A DNA stretch of 64,000 bases from Cacajao melanocephalus (taxonomy: Eukaryota; Chordata; Mammalia; Primates; Pitheciidae): NCBI GenBank assembly GCA_963573385.1, contig CAUYLG010026954.1:1-64000 (forward strand), in the 5' to 3' direction. The translations under genes were made by a program, and so were the position numbers. Shown here piece by piece: positions 12,888 through 26,190 of this stretch. Within the stretch, counting starts at the first letter, position 1. Every line of letters starts with the position of its first letter. Under the pieces are notes generated by a model. The model was not told where the DNA came from, did no database searches, and saw nothing but the letters and a program-made list of their open reading frames with translations.

Positions 12888-15167
12888 GTCAATAATGGTG
12901 GTACATCACATTAGCAGAATTACAAACAAAACCGTATTATCATATAGATGCAGAAAAAAACCATTTGATAATAACAGTCATAATTTTATGATTTAAAAAA
13001 CCCTCAATAAAATAAAAATAAGAGGAACTTACTTCAAAGTAATAAAAGCCATAACTGACAAACCCACGGCCAACAGCATATGGAATGGGGTAAAGCTGAA
13101 AGCATTCCCCTCTGAGAACTGAAATAAGACAAGGATGCTCATTTTCATCACTTCCATTCAACGCAGTACTGGCAGTCTTGGCCAGAGAAATTATGTAAGA
13201 GGAATAAATCAAAGACATCCAAATTGTAAAAGAGGATGCCAAACTGTCATTGTTCACCAATGATGTGACCTAGAAAATCCTAAACACTCATCCAAAAGGC
13301 TCCTAGCTCTGATAAACAAATTCAGGAAAACTTCAGGATATAAAATCAATGTACACAAACCAGTAGTACTGCTATACGCCAACAATGACCAAGCTGAGAA
13401 TCAAATCAAGAACTCAATTCCTTTTACAATAGCTTCAAAAATAATAAAATACCTAGGAATATACTTAAGCAAGGAGATAAATGGTCTCTACAAGGAAAAC
13501 TTCAAAACATTGCCAAAAGAAATCGTAGATGACACCAGCAAATAGAAATACATCCCATGCTCATAGACGGGAATAATGAATATTGTGAAGATGACCATAA
13601 TGCCAAAAGCAATCTAAAGATTCATTGTAATCCCATATAAACATCACCATTATTCCTCAAAGCACTAGAAAAAATATCAATAAATGAAAATTCATACAGA
13701 ATCCAAAAAGAGCACACATAGCCAAAGCAATAAAAAGCAAAAAGAACAAATCTGGAGGTATCACATTATCCAACTTCAAATTGTACTACAAGGCTTTAGA
13801 TACAAAAACAGCATGGTACTAATATAAAATAGGCACATAGACCAATCAAACAGAATAGAGAACCAAGAAATGAAGCCAAATATTCACAGCCAATTGATCT
13901 TTGACAAAAAAAACTTAAACTTGGGAAAGGACATGCTATTCAATAAATGATGCTGGGAAAACTGGAAAGCCAAATGTAGAAGAATGAAACTGGATCCTCA
14001 CCTCTCACCTGATACAAAAATCAACTCAAGATGTATCAAAGACTTAACTTGAAACCATAAGAATTCTAGAAGACAACGTTGGAAAAATTCTTCTAAACAT
14101 TGGCTTAGGCAAAGAATTCATGACTAAAACGCCAAAAGCAAATGCAACAAAAACAAAAATAAACAAATGGGGCCTAATTAAACTAAAAATCTTTGCACAG
14201 CAAAAGAAATAATCAACAGAGTAAATAGACAACCCACAGAATGGGAGAAAATATTCACAAACTATGCATCTGACAAAGGACTAATACCCAGAATCTACAA
14301 GGAACTCAAATCAGAAAGAAAGAAAGAATCCCATCAACAAGTAGGCAAATGACATTACTAGACAATTCTCAAAAGAAGATATAAATAGCCAACAAACATG
14401 AAAAAATGCTCAACAATACTAATTATTAGAAAAATGCAAATTAAAACCACAGTGAAATTCTACCTTACTTCTGCAAGAATGGTCATAAATAAAAAGTCAA
14501 AAAACAGATGTTGGCATGGAAGTGGTGAAAAGGGAATACTTTCACACTGCTGGTGTAAATGTACATTAGTACAACCACTTTGGAAAACAGCATTGAGATT
14601 CCTTAAAGAAATAAAAGTAGAATAACTATTTGATTAGCCGTCCCACTCCTAGGTAACTACCCAAAGGAAAAGAAGCCATTATATGAAAAAGACGCGTGCA
14701 TGTGTATGTTTACGGCAGCACAATTCACAATTGTGAAGATATGGAATCAACCTAAGTGCCCGTCAACCAATGAATGAATAAAGAAAATGTGGTATATATA
14801 CACCATGGAATACTACTCAGCCATAAGAAGGAACAAAATACTGTCTTTTGCAGCAACTTGGATGGAGCTTGGGTATATTACACTAAATGAAGTAACTCAG
14901 GAATGGAAAACCAAATATTCCATGTTCTCACTTATAAGCAGTAGCTAAGCGATGAAGATGCAAATGCATAGGAACTACATAATGAGCTCTGGGGATCCAA
15001 GGTGAAAGATGGGGAGGGGGATGAGAGATAAAAGACTACATATTGGGTACAGTGTACACTGCTCATGTGATGAGTGCACTAGAATCTCAGAAATTACCAC
15101 TAAAGAACTTATTCATATAACAAAAGCCACCTGTACTCCAAAAATTATTAAAATAAAAAAATTTTAA
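12888..15167 (+). mobile_element. 5'-truncated L1 (LINE-1): ORF2 3' part and 3' UTR
   Basis: Sense-strand L1 beginning inside the ORF2 reverse transcriptase domain and running to the 3' end and A-rich tail near 15,150. The RT active-site region near 13,248-13,259 reads Phe-Thr-Asn-Asp instead of the L1 Phe-Ala-Asp-Asp, and stops are frequent, so ORF2 is dead. The open frame at 14,398-14,625 is a short surviving piece of the ORF2 C-terminal part. Divergence suggests an older primate L1. Known role of the intact ORF2: endonuclease and reverse transcriptase for target-primed retrotransposition. Confidence 0.92.
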
Positions 15168-15177
15168 AAACCATTAG

Positions 15178-15475
15178 GTCTTTGGGAGGCCAAGGCAGGT
15201 GGATTACCTGAGTTCAGGAGTTTGAGACCAGTCTGGTCAACATGGGAAAAGCCTGTCTCTGCTAAAAATACAAAAATTAGCCAGGTGTGGTGGCAGGTGC
15301 CTGTAATCTTAGCTACTCGGGAGGCTGAAGCAGGAGAATCACTGAAACCTAGGAGGTGGAGGTTGCAGTGAGTGCCATTGCACTCCATCCCGGGTGACAA
15401 CAGTAAGACTCCATCTCAAAAGAAAAAAAGAAAGAAAAAAGAAAAGAAAACAAAGAAACAAACAAAAAAACAAGT
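15178..15475 (+). repeat. Alu SINE, sense, lacking its first about 40 bp
   Basis: It begins at the CTTTGGGAGGC block of the left monomer, continues through the second monomer and ends in an A-rich tail with G and C interruptions (15,418-15,475). It lies directly after the L1 3' end and may have inserted at or near the L1 tail. Confidence 0.93.
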
Positions 15476-17109
15476 ATTAGTTCAGATAAGCCTCTTCATT
15501 ACACTTTTGTTATTTGGCTGTAGGTGTATTTGATATTTTGTCATGAGTGGCTGCCAAATATGTATATACTACTTAATTGTAAAATAAATGCATTTAGAAG
15601 TTTTGCAGTTTTTCAAAGCACTCAAAAGCAACACAGAAGAGGACTTTTTTAGTGAGACGATTCTGTATTCCTTGAGATAATGGAGCCACCAATAAGTGTC
15701 TTCCCTGTTTCTGTTTCTCTTTCGCAGCAGTGAGTCCACAGGACAAATGTCTTAAGAGTACTTTGGGAGCAGGAACTCTTCCAGTTTAACAGCAACTTGG
15801 CTCATGTTTCTATTCTCCAATACGAAATCAGCCTTTTTCTGTGGTACCTGATGTCACCACTGACAAAATTAGTTTCTCTGCTAGGAGCAGAGCCCTGTGA
15901 CTTATATGTGGTGTACTGAGAAATTTTTCTGAGGGAGAAAATCAATGCGCTCTGAAGGAAGGCTGGCAGCCACCAGCACCCAGGCACCTGCTTTAAGGAA
16001 GTGACTATTCATAGCCCTTCAGCTTGTCTCAAAGACATGTTCTTTGTGGAAAGCAACCGGCATTGTGTCTATCAGTTTCAAGCAAGAAAACAAGCAGGTT
16101 ATATATCTAATATGAAAATAAAGTAAATCTTTTCTCTTCTGAGGTAAATATTCATTTTTGTTCAACATCTGGTACGGAGCATCTTGCATGACAACATTTA
16201 TTATTTCCATCTGTCTCATCTGAACCTCACCTAGTGGCCAGAAATAATCATTTGTGAGGCTTATTTCATTAGAGTGATATCATGCCTCTTTCATTAGCTG
16301 TCTCTGAGGGAGATTTTTAGCAATAAATTGTTGCTCATTCCATATTAGCTCTCTGTCATAATACAAAGATCAAAACAAAAATAACCTTCTTTGCTGTCAG
16401 CAGGCTGTTTAGCATGAACTCTAAAATATTCTCATTAGATTGGGGAGAAAATGTAGGGACAAGTAACTTATTAAATCTGAGAATTAACAATCCTCAATAC
16501 TTATTTATGTTTTATATAAAGGACTCTCTACAGATGTGCTTAATAAGAATGGCTTCAGCTCTCCAATTCTTGAAAGACGTTCAAGAATACATGCTGAAAT
16601 CCACTGAAAAAAATGAAAAATCTGGTCATACCTTCCCCTTAATCTTAATGTCATCCAGACACACAATCCTGTAATAAAAAGTAACTGAATAACCTAAGTG
16701 TCATGTGGCCTAATTTTATATGTGAAATATAATCAGATTAAATGTGTGTTGAGATTGCTTTATTTAATTCCTGAGCAAAGAAAAAAAATACCTTTGCTTT
16801 TCATAGAGAAGTTTATTTAGTATGTACTTATTTAAACTATGATAACAGTCTCATGCTCCTCCGAGGGTAGAATCCCAGCTCCCAGAAGTAGTTTGCTCAG
16901 TTGGTTGGCAGCTGGTGAAGGGAAAGGCAAGTGCTATCTTGGCCATTTGTTTTTGAGAAACTAGTTTAGTAACTAAAGCCTGCAATTGCCAGAGTCTCCC
17001 AAAGGAAGGCCAAAACCTCTCTCAAACATATATCCTACATTTACCTAAAATCTGTAGGATGGAGCTAAGTCAGTGCTGGGGGGCATTTTATAGCAATACA
17101 TGCATACAA
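15476..17109. other. Single-copy DNA, no gene seen
   Basis: AT-rich with several 60-86-codon chance frames (for example 16,414-16,674). No domain, splice structure or repeat recognised. Confidence 0.5.
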
Positions 17110-18898
<1,789 letters not shown>

Positions 18899-19165
18899 GG
18901 GGGAGTTTATGTTTTTGAAGACGTAGTATGAGTGGGGTTTCTGGGGTGATGGAACTTTCTATTTTCTGATTACAAGAATCTACCTATCTATCTATCTAAA
19001 TGTGAAATTATAAAATGCCTGGAAATTTCTGTAAAATAATTCAGCAGGGTAGAATGGATTGATGTATCAAAATATTGCTATTCGTTAAATTTGGGTGATG
19101 GGCATTGGCTTGTATTACGCCTTGTAGTTTTGTACATTTGCAAATTCTCCCTTTCTTTCTCTTTT
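18899..19165 (+). other. Possible 3' UTR of the old L1
   Basis: It follows the ORF2 fragment in order and contains wording similar to old L1 3' UTRs (a GGTGATGG block near 19,095). Assignment is tentative. Confidence 0.35.
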
Positions 19166-19206
19166 CACACACATACGCGCACACACACACACACACACAC
19201 ACACGT
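19166..19206. repeat. (CA)n microsatellite with CGCGC core
   Basis: About 40 nt of uninterrupted purine-pyrimidine alternation: CA units, then TACGCGC, then at least 12 further CA units. A likely polymorphic length marker and Z-DNA-prone. Confidence 0.95.
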
Positions 19207-20010
19207 TTTCTGAATCATTTGAAAGCGAGTTGCAAATACGTTGCTGCCTAACTCCTTAATGCTTGTATTTACTTTCTAAATAACACTCTCCTATGTAACC
19301 ATAGTGCAAAATAATATTTAAGAAATTAATATTACTCTCTAACCCTCAGACCACATTTAAATATCACCTATTGTCTTAATAGTTTTCTGTATTGATTTAC
19401 AATCCCATCTATGATTGTGTTTTATTTAATTGTCATGTCTTCTTAGTCTTCTTCAAACAATTTCTCATATTTTTTGTTTTCTGCCTTTCATTACTTAATA
19501 TTTTGATAACTACAGGCTATTACCCCTGTAGAACATTCCTCATTTGGGTTTGCTTGATGTTTTCTCATACGAACATCATGTTCTCCTGATGTAGTGAGAA
19601 CATGATGTTGGTTTGTTCTGTTATTAGTGATAAGTTTTTTCACTTTGTAACCATGATAGCTAGGTTTTTCTGAACTAGAAAGCTAACTAATAATTACATT
19701 CAAATAATTGATTAATTCAAATTAAATAAAATATATTTTGGCACTGTATAAATAGCTCATTCCATTTCAAACTTATTCATTGATTTCAGCACTTGTTGCT
19801 GATTCCTCACCAGAATCTAATGTTACGGTCATGGAAGCCATATGATTGTTTTAAATTATACTATTCCATTTGTATTTATTTGTTGATATTCTACCATAAG
19901 GTAGAGCTTACCAATCTCCCTTATGCATTGATTTATATCAGTGTGGACTCTTAGATTTCTGTTTAACTCGATGTTAAGTAGAATTGTTAATGTTACAATT
20001 TGTTAGGGTC
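19207..20010. repeat. Probable ancient L1-type (L1M/L1ME-like) UTR segment
   Basis: Blocks in order resemble a common old L1-associated repeat: a GAATCATTTGAAAG start, a block ending TGTCATGTCTTCTTAGTC near 19,431-19,450, a CCTCATTTGGGTTTG block near 19,538 and a later AGCACTTGTTGCTG block. Recalled from family knowledge, orientation not settled. It contains a 14-bp perfect inverted repeat at 19,572-19,609. Confidence 0.4.
19572..19609. repeat. 14-bp perfect inverted repeat
   Basis: Arms AACATCATGTTCTC (19,572-19,585) and its exact complement (19,596-19,609) with a 10-nt spacer. Confidence 0.95.
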
Positions 20011-22542
20011 ATTATTTATTTTGAAATTCAATATTTCCCAGGCTTGGCTAGGGGAAAATCCATCAAGCTATGTCTTATATTCCTTTGATAGGCCTTATCA
20101 GTCTTGCAGCACTTCCTTATGTTCTGGTACAAAATGTTCATGCTCGTCTTGTGTTTTCTCTGCCCAGTCCTAAAATCAAGGATCCCTGACCCTTTTTTAC
20201 TGGGGTGTTATTTTTAGTGCCCCTTAGCAGAAAGAGCTAAAAAATAAATGCATGTATATGCACACACAAATACACACACACACACACCCTTACACAGATC
20301 TGTATCTATGTACATATTTATCTTTTATAAAAATATTAATCATGAGATTACATCTAGACCTGGATTATAGTCAAGCACCACAGGTTAATTCTAGCCTTGT
20401 TCATTTTCCATGTTCTTAACTGCATTCTATAACCTGGCTTTCATTATATTCAATATATTTTCTTACACAGTTAATCTTTCTGTACATAATCTCTTAGTCA
20501 CCAGGGCCATTTCCACAGTACCAAACATTCTATCTAGATACTCCTATCCTCTAGAAGTGTTGCTGTAATACTCTTTTCTAGACATGTATCCCCCTCCCAC
20601 ACTAGGTAGCTGGCCAAATACTTAGGCCCAACCAAGTGGAAGATGTTTGAAAATTTGATGTTTAAAAACTATACTAAAAATTGCAAAGCAAATAGCAATT
20701 TTCAGAGCACATTGAAACGATTCAGTATATTTTGGTGACATATGTTAGTATTTTCCCAGAAAACATATTTAATAGGCTGTCCTCAAATAGATATTTCATT
20801 TACTTCCCAACTTTTGAAGACAATAATTGCATGTTCATTGGGTTTAACATTTATCTTGTTTTCTCCACAAATTTATTTTAAAAAATCTGTTAGTAGCTAG
20901 GTGGCTCTAATTTTATTTCAAAAAATATATTTTTTGAGTACATATTTTGATGATATTTTGCTACCTACCAAAATCAAGAACAAAGTCTGTAGATTTCGAA
21001 TCTTTTCAAGCACCACAGAAATGTTAGTGAGGCTTTATTAGTCCTACTCTTCCCCAACTTTCTTATTTCTATGTAAGTTTACTCATTCATCTTCGTTTTG
21101 TAAAATGTTTTACTCCAATAAAAACAAAACAAAAACATGTTTTGTCTTACCTTCAAGATTTGTATTTTGGCTTTTGCTTCAATATAATGATTACACTTAC
21201 AGTGCTAATTTAAACTTACATCTGCATACTTAATTTATGTGATTGTTACCTTCAAAGATACTTGAGAGGTTTTTGGTTTTGACTCACTAATGAATTATAT
21301 GACCCACTGAACGAGAAATAATGTCTTTTAGTGGCCTTTATATTATTCATGATAAAAAACGTTTATTCAACATCTTTGGAAAATATTTCCAAAATTATGA
21401 AATGGGCAAAAGTTAGTTTTCTAAAACTAGTAAATTGTGATTACTTAAGTGTTGTCTTTTTTTCTGTAAATTATGACTTTATACATATGGAATTATTAAA
21501 GCAATTGTGTAAGGTCAAGTTAGTTCATGCCCTGACTGCTTAATATTTCCTTCCATAGAATTCCCCCTACAAATATAGTGGAAGGAAATTGGTTCTGAAG
21601 ATAAAAGCTAAATGGAGTGCTTAGCTAAGGATGATTTAATATGTAGCAACTTAATATTCCTCCCACAGACCATCACTGAGTGATGGAATAGATCTTTTGA
21701 TTAAAATGTTTACAAATAGGTATTTTTGAAGGTTATTTGCATGAATATCGTTAGCAGTAAAAGTCAATAAATCTTTGCAAAGCTCTAAAAGTGTTATTTA
21801 ACTAATTGAATAAATCACCAAGTTTTACAAAGCAATTTTAGACTGGTAGATTTACAATGCATCAGAGCTGATCTCTATTTAAATTTTCCATTATAAGGTA
21901 AATGTTTTTAAACAATTACAAAGAACTAAAATAATACTGATAATACATCTGGCAGAACAAGAAAAGGTACATAAGAAAAGAAACTAAATCTAATTTGAAA
22001 ATGCCCTCCAAGTTATGGCTTTGGGTCATATATCATGGTACATTCAAACCTTAGATTTTACACACTGCTGTGTATTTGTTTGCTTTTTTTATTTCCCCTG
22101 TGGGTTGTAAGTGAATTGGGTATTTTCAAAAATAATAATAACAATATATTGGCTTTGGAAACAATGTCAGTAATATTAAAACATATTCTACACAAGCAAT
22201 TAAAAATATATCAGTTCTCTGTCAAGTTAAGCCACTAACAAGCATTGTTTGCATATATATATATATACCCACAAATACCTTTTATGTCTTATCCCAAAAT
22301 AAATACATAATAAATGGTAATTTTGGGTTTGCTATAAGGATGAGTATTATATTTGATAGACCTGGCTTTGGTGCTGGAATTCTTTGGTTGCAATCTCAGT
22401 GTTATCCCTTGGTATTTGTGTGAGTTTGGGTGTGCTTTTTAATATTTCTGTAACTCTGTTTTTTTGATAAACAAAAATTGAGAAAATGGAAGCATTGACT
22501 TCAACAAATTAACCACTATAAACCATTTAAAACAATAACAAG
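20011..22542. other. AT-rich single-copy DNA
   Basis: No gene recognised. It holds a (CA)-rich microsatellite at 20,261-20,288 and a short (TA) run near 22,253-22,266. Open frames at 21,331, 22,035 and 22,439 (antisense) are of chance length. Some of the stretch may be very old, unrecognisable repeat. Confidence 0.5.
20261..20288. repeat. (CA)n microsatellite, interrupted
   Basis: CA units interrupted by AAT, in AT-rich surroundings. Confidence 0.9.
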
Positions 22543-22914
22543 TGTATTGTTCATTTTCACACTGCTGTAAAGAACTGCCTAAGACCGGGTAATTTATATA
22601 GGAAAGAGATTTAATTGACTCACAGTTCAGCATGGCTGGGAAGGCCTCGGGAAACTTACAGTTATGATGGAAGGTGAAGAGGAAGCAAGCCACCTTCTTC
22701 AGAAAGCAGGAGGAAGGAGAATGAATGCAGGAGAGGCTACCAATCACTTACAAAACCATCAGATCTCCTGAGAACTCGCTCACTATTACGAGAATACCAT
22801 GAGGGAAACTGCCCTCATGATCCAATTACCTCCACATAGTCTCTCCCTTGACATGTGGAGATTATAATTTAAGACGAGATTTGGGTGGGGACACAAACCC
22901 TAACCATGTTAACA
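22543..22914 (-). repeat. MST/THE1-type MaLR LTR, antisense
   Basis: A solo LTR-like element of about 372 bp. Read on the minus strand it has the typical MaLR start with the GGTTTG-type block and CCCCACCCAAAT. A GGATCATGAGGGCAG block, a GAGAACTCG-type block, and the terminal TATAAATTACC and CAGCAGTGTGAAAA blocks follow. The ends are TG...CA in this orientation. No internal retroviral sequence adjoins it. A clean 5-bp duplication was not seen. Confidence 0.88.
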
Positions 22915-23524
22915 ATCAATATTTTTTGAAATATGCATTATTTGCATAAATATTATTGTGAAGTATTAGCCAATACTGGAGAAATATTTCTGTGTTCCTT
23001 ACTTAAGTAACACACCTTTATAGAAAAAACCTGAGAGCCATTCCTCTACTTTCCTCAGTATTAAGTACCGTTATGGCCCTCTGCCATTCTGAATTTTTAC
23101 CTAGTGACAATATAAACTCTATAGTGTATCAGAATATTTTATACATTAATTTTCAAAAGCAAAAAACCATGATGAATTGTTGACTTATTTTCTGTAGTTG
23201 TAGTAAGTCCTTCAATTTTTATTTTAGACTTGCCTAATGATACAGGACAGGAAATCATGACTCAAAAGTTCACATTTATGTTGAGATATTTCATATTTCC
23301 TTATGGAAACTTCTTAGAGTTCATAAGTAAAGTCTGTAGTCTTATTAATGTGTTTGTTCATACATTCGGTCATCTATTCATGTAATAAATATATATTTTT
23401 CAACTTCCATGTACTAAACAATGCCAAGTGCTGTGGATGGAATGGCAAATAACACAGATGAATTTCCCACTCTCTTGGAACTCATTCATCTCATGTGGGA
23501 TAGATAGGAGAGATAAGATAACTT
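22915..23524. other. Single-copy DNA, possible old L2/L3-like scrap
   Basis: Mostly unrecognised. Near 23,400-23,480 the wording (a CAAGTGCTGTGGATGG block, then ATGAATTTCCC and CTCTTGGAACTCA) resembles ancient L2/MIR-class relics, without certainty. Confidence 0.35.
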
Positions 23525-23860
23525 TATACATGGTATTTGGAGACAGGGAAGAGGTCATAAGGGTGGGACCCTAACATGATAGTATTGGTGTCATTACAAG
23601 AAAAGGAAGAAACTTCAGAGAGCTCTCTTTCTCTTTCTCTCTCTCTTGCACCCAGTGAAAAGGTCAAATGAGGGCACATAAAGAAAATGGCAATCTGCAA
23701 GCCAAGACGAGAGCCCTTACAAGAACAAACCCTGACAACACTTTGATCTTGGGCTTTCAGACTGTAGAACTGTGGGAAGATACATTTCTGTTGCTTAAGC
23801 CCCCCAGTCTGTAGTACTATTTATGGCAGCTCAAGCAGACGAATTTAGTTGTGTGCATAG
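23525..23860 (+). repeat. MLT1-like MaLR LTR segment, sense
   Basis: Ordered blocks match the 3' two thirds of an MLT1-type LTR: GAGGTCATAAGGGTGGGACC, ATTGGTGTCATTACAAG, a CT-rich run (23,622-23,647), a CTGCAAGCCAAGACGAGAGC block, a TTGATCTTGGGCTTTC block and the end with TTTCTGTTGCTTAAGCC. Family assignment by memory. Confidence 0.75.
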
Positions 23861-24110
23861 GAAATATGAATTACAAATCACTTTAGTGGTATGACTTATA
23901 AAATAAGTAGTGTCAGAAGGAAACATTTAAGATGGCATCCAATACCATATCAAATCCCTAGGCAAAACTTTCTAAACGGACAGCCTCATGCAGGAAACTT
24001 AATCATTTCTTAATGATGTCAAATGAGTATTTAGATTGTTTTAATAAATAATTATTGTCTAAAAATGGAGAATCTGCAGCAAACATGGTTCTTATGTGTT
24101 TTGTCTCCAA
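23861..24110. other. Single-copy DNA
   Basis: No feature recognised. Confidence 0.5.
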
Positions 24111-24111
24111 A

Positions 24112-24281
24112 GGGGGAAAAAAGGGAGGGTAAGGAAAGAGTTATAGAGAGAAGGAGGAGAAAGAAGAGGAAAAGGAGGGGACAAAGGAGAAGAAGGAGGA
24201 GAAAATGGGAAGTAAAGAAAGTGAAAAGGAAGGAGAAGGAGAAGAAAAAAGAGGATGAAGAGGAGGAGGAGGGGGAACACT
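24112..24281. repeat. Purine-rich (GGA/GAA) tract
   Basis: About 170 bp almost all A and G on the plus strand, with AGGAGG and GAAGGAG units. Such a homopurine tract can form triplex (H-DNA) structure. The Lys/Arg/Glu-rich frame at 24,065-24,283 and the two Ser/Pro/Phe-rich antisense frames are low-complexity artefacts. Confidence 0.93.
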
Positions 24282-25559
24282 AATTGGTAGGTAGTCTACC
24301 TTCTCACTGCTGCTCATCCCTCTCATGCCTTACTTAAATTATGATTAATCAGTTTTGCTCTGAGTTCTATTACTAAAATCATTCCCTTGCCTACATCTTC
24401 CACTGCTTTGTTTCTTATTTACTTCATAATGTTCACTGGAAAATCTAAATTCCAGTTATATCCTCTTGTCAGTGAATTCTGTTTTAGAGGAATTGCCCCT
24501 TATTTTGGCCTGTGATCTCATTTTCCCTGTGGGAATAGTACGTCCTGAGTAGCTATGGAGTAAGAAAGTAAAGATGTATTGTGCATACTTGAGGCAAAAT
24601 GCTTAGCAGGAAGCCAGTCTAGGGCTTCCTGGATGTTCTATTCCTGCCAAGACTGCCAAAACTGAGAGGATGAAATGGAAGCAGCAGAGTTGTCTGCCCT
24701 AGTCTACCTCCTGCATTGTTGAGATCCTCACATAATCTTTAGTACATAACTCTATTGACTAAACTTCTGATACTGGATAGCTGCAGTCTCTTTAGAACAA
24801 TAACTACAGTTATGTATAAGCTACAATCTCCTTTGTTGTAACTGATAATTACCATTACCTACCTCCTCCACCACTCATTCTAGTTGCCTTTATCTTTAAT
24901 CAACATTTCAGTTGGTCTAGTTTGCTTTTCTGGTGGGATGACCCAGATCTTTCCTGAGAAAACTACCAAAGACCTGGTATCTTGCTCTTGTAAGGCATTG
25001 GTTGCTGTAATTGTCTACTTCTGTTATCATCAGAGAACCCTCATTATTTAACTAGTCCCTGATGGTTGTCTTGATCAACTACTCCTACAATCATATTTTT
25101 TTCCTATCTTAGCCTGATAATCTAACATTTTGAGAAGCTAGAATGATTAGGTAGTAGTCGTAGCTGAAGCTCAATGGAAATGTCACTAAGATTTCTCTCA
25201 GTGAATTTAGTGGAAATATTATATCAGCAGGAAAAAGGAATATATTGTCCAGGAGATCCTAAGGATAGAATGTGTGATTACACATGTAAAGCACAGGCAT
25301 TTACAATGACAGCTCCACTTTCCATCCTTAAATTTTTATATTTCAAATATTGTAGCTTTAAAGGATATTTCTCCTGCATCAGTGCATATTCCACTTCTTA
25401 AAATACACGGTGCCTGCCATCAATCCTTGGTGTGTTACTCCCAGACTGAAACATTAACTAAGTCTTTAATATTTTATGCCATTGTTCTATGAGACCAAAT
25501 GCTTCAGGTGAGATAGCATGTGGTAGAACCACTGGCACCTGTGGGCAGATATTACTAGC
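24282..25559. other. Unrecognised DNA, possibly old ERV-internal
   Basis: No frame above 75 codons and no motif I can name. Wording around 25,490-25,550 faintly resembles internal sequence of old ERVL-type elements in antisense, but not enough to call. Confidence 0.3.
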
Positions 25560-26190
25560 TAGTAGTTGTCCTTAGGTTATATCTCTGGTTTTGAGGTCCC
25601 TTACAACCACCCTCAGACTTTATGATTCACTAGAATGACTCACACAAATCACAAAGTTGTTATATCACAATCTGAGTTGATGACATTTCAAGGTTACAGA
25701 TTCAAATCAGCAAAGGAGAAAGGAGAAATCCAAGAGAAGCCCATTGTGAGCATCCACATGTCTATTCCCCAATGACATTGCAAAAGACATGATTAATTCT
25801 CCAAGAAATAATGTCTGACGACAAGTTGAAAGCGTTACCAGTGAAAGAAGCTCAACTGAGTCTTGGTGTCCAGGATTTTCATTCAGGATTAATTGTATAG
25901 ACATTCAGCAACCCTGTAACTGACCTCAGCTAGTCATATCACAGCATCCAAGAACACAAACAGGCATCAACCATAAATCAAATTATTAGGATAAACTTAT
26001 TGGTCACACTGGTATAGTGTGACCCCAAACCATAGGCATACAGATACACTATTATTAGGCAGAAAATTTTGAGAGCTCAGGGGTTACCTCCTGGGAGTCA
26101 GCCTGAAGACAGGTCTTGTTTTTCAAATGTGCATGGTTTGAGCAACACAGACCTGCTGAGTTAACTGGTGCCTGTACAACCCCTTAAGAG
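25560..26190 (-). repeat. Probable old LTR, antisense, family uncertain
   Basis: Ordered blocks resemble a known mammalian LTR read backwards: CAGACTTTATGATTCACTAG, GAATGACTCAC, a CAGCAAAGGAGAAAGG block, AAGCTCAACTGAGTCTTGG, TGTCCAGGATTTTCATTC and GACCTCAGCTAGTC. I recall the pattern from ERVL/ERV-class LTR consensus sequences but cannot name the family. Confidence 0.5.

Noticed and set aside
22538..22919. Five-base target duplication for the MST/THE1-type LTR
   Set aside because: Flanking pentamers do not match at the called borders.
24065..24283. Lys/Arg/Glu-rich frame and its antisense Ser/Pro/Phe-rich frames
   Set aside because: Low-complexity translation of a homopurine tract.
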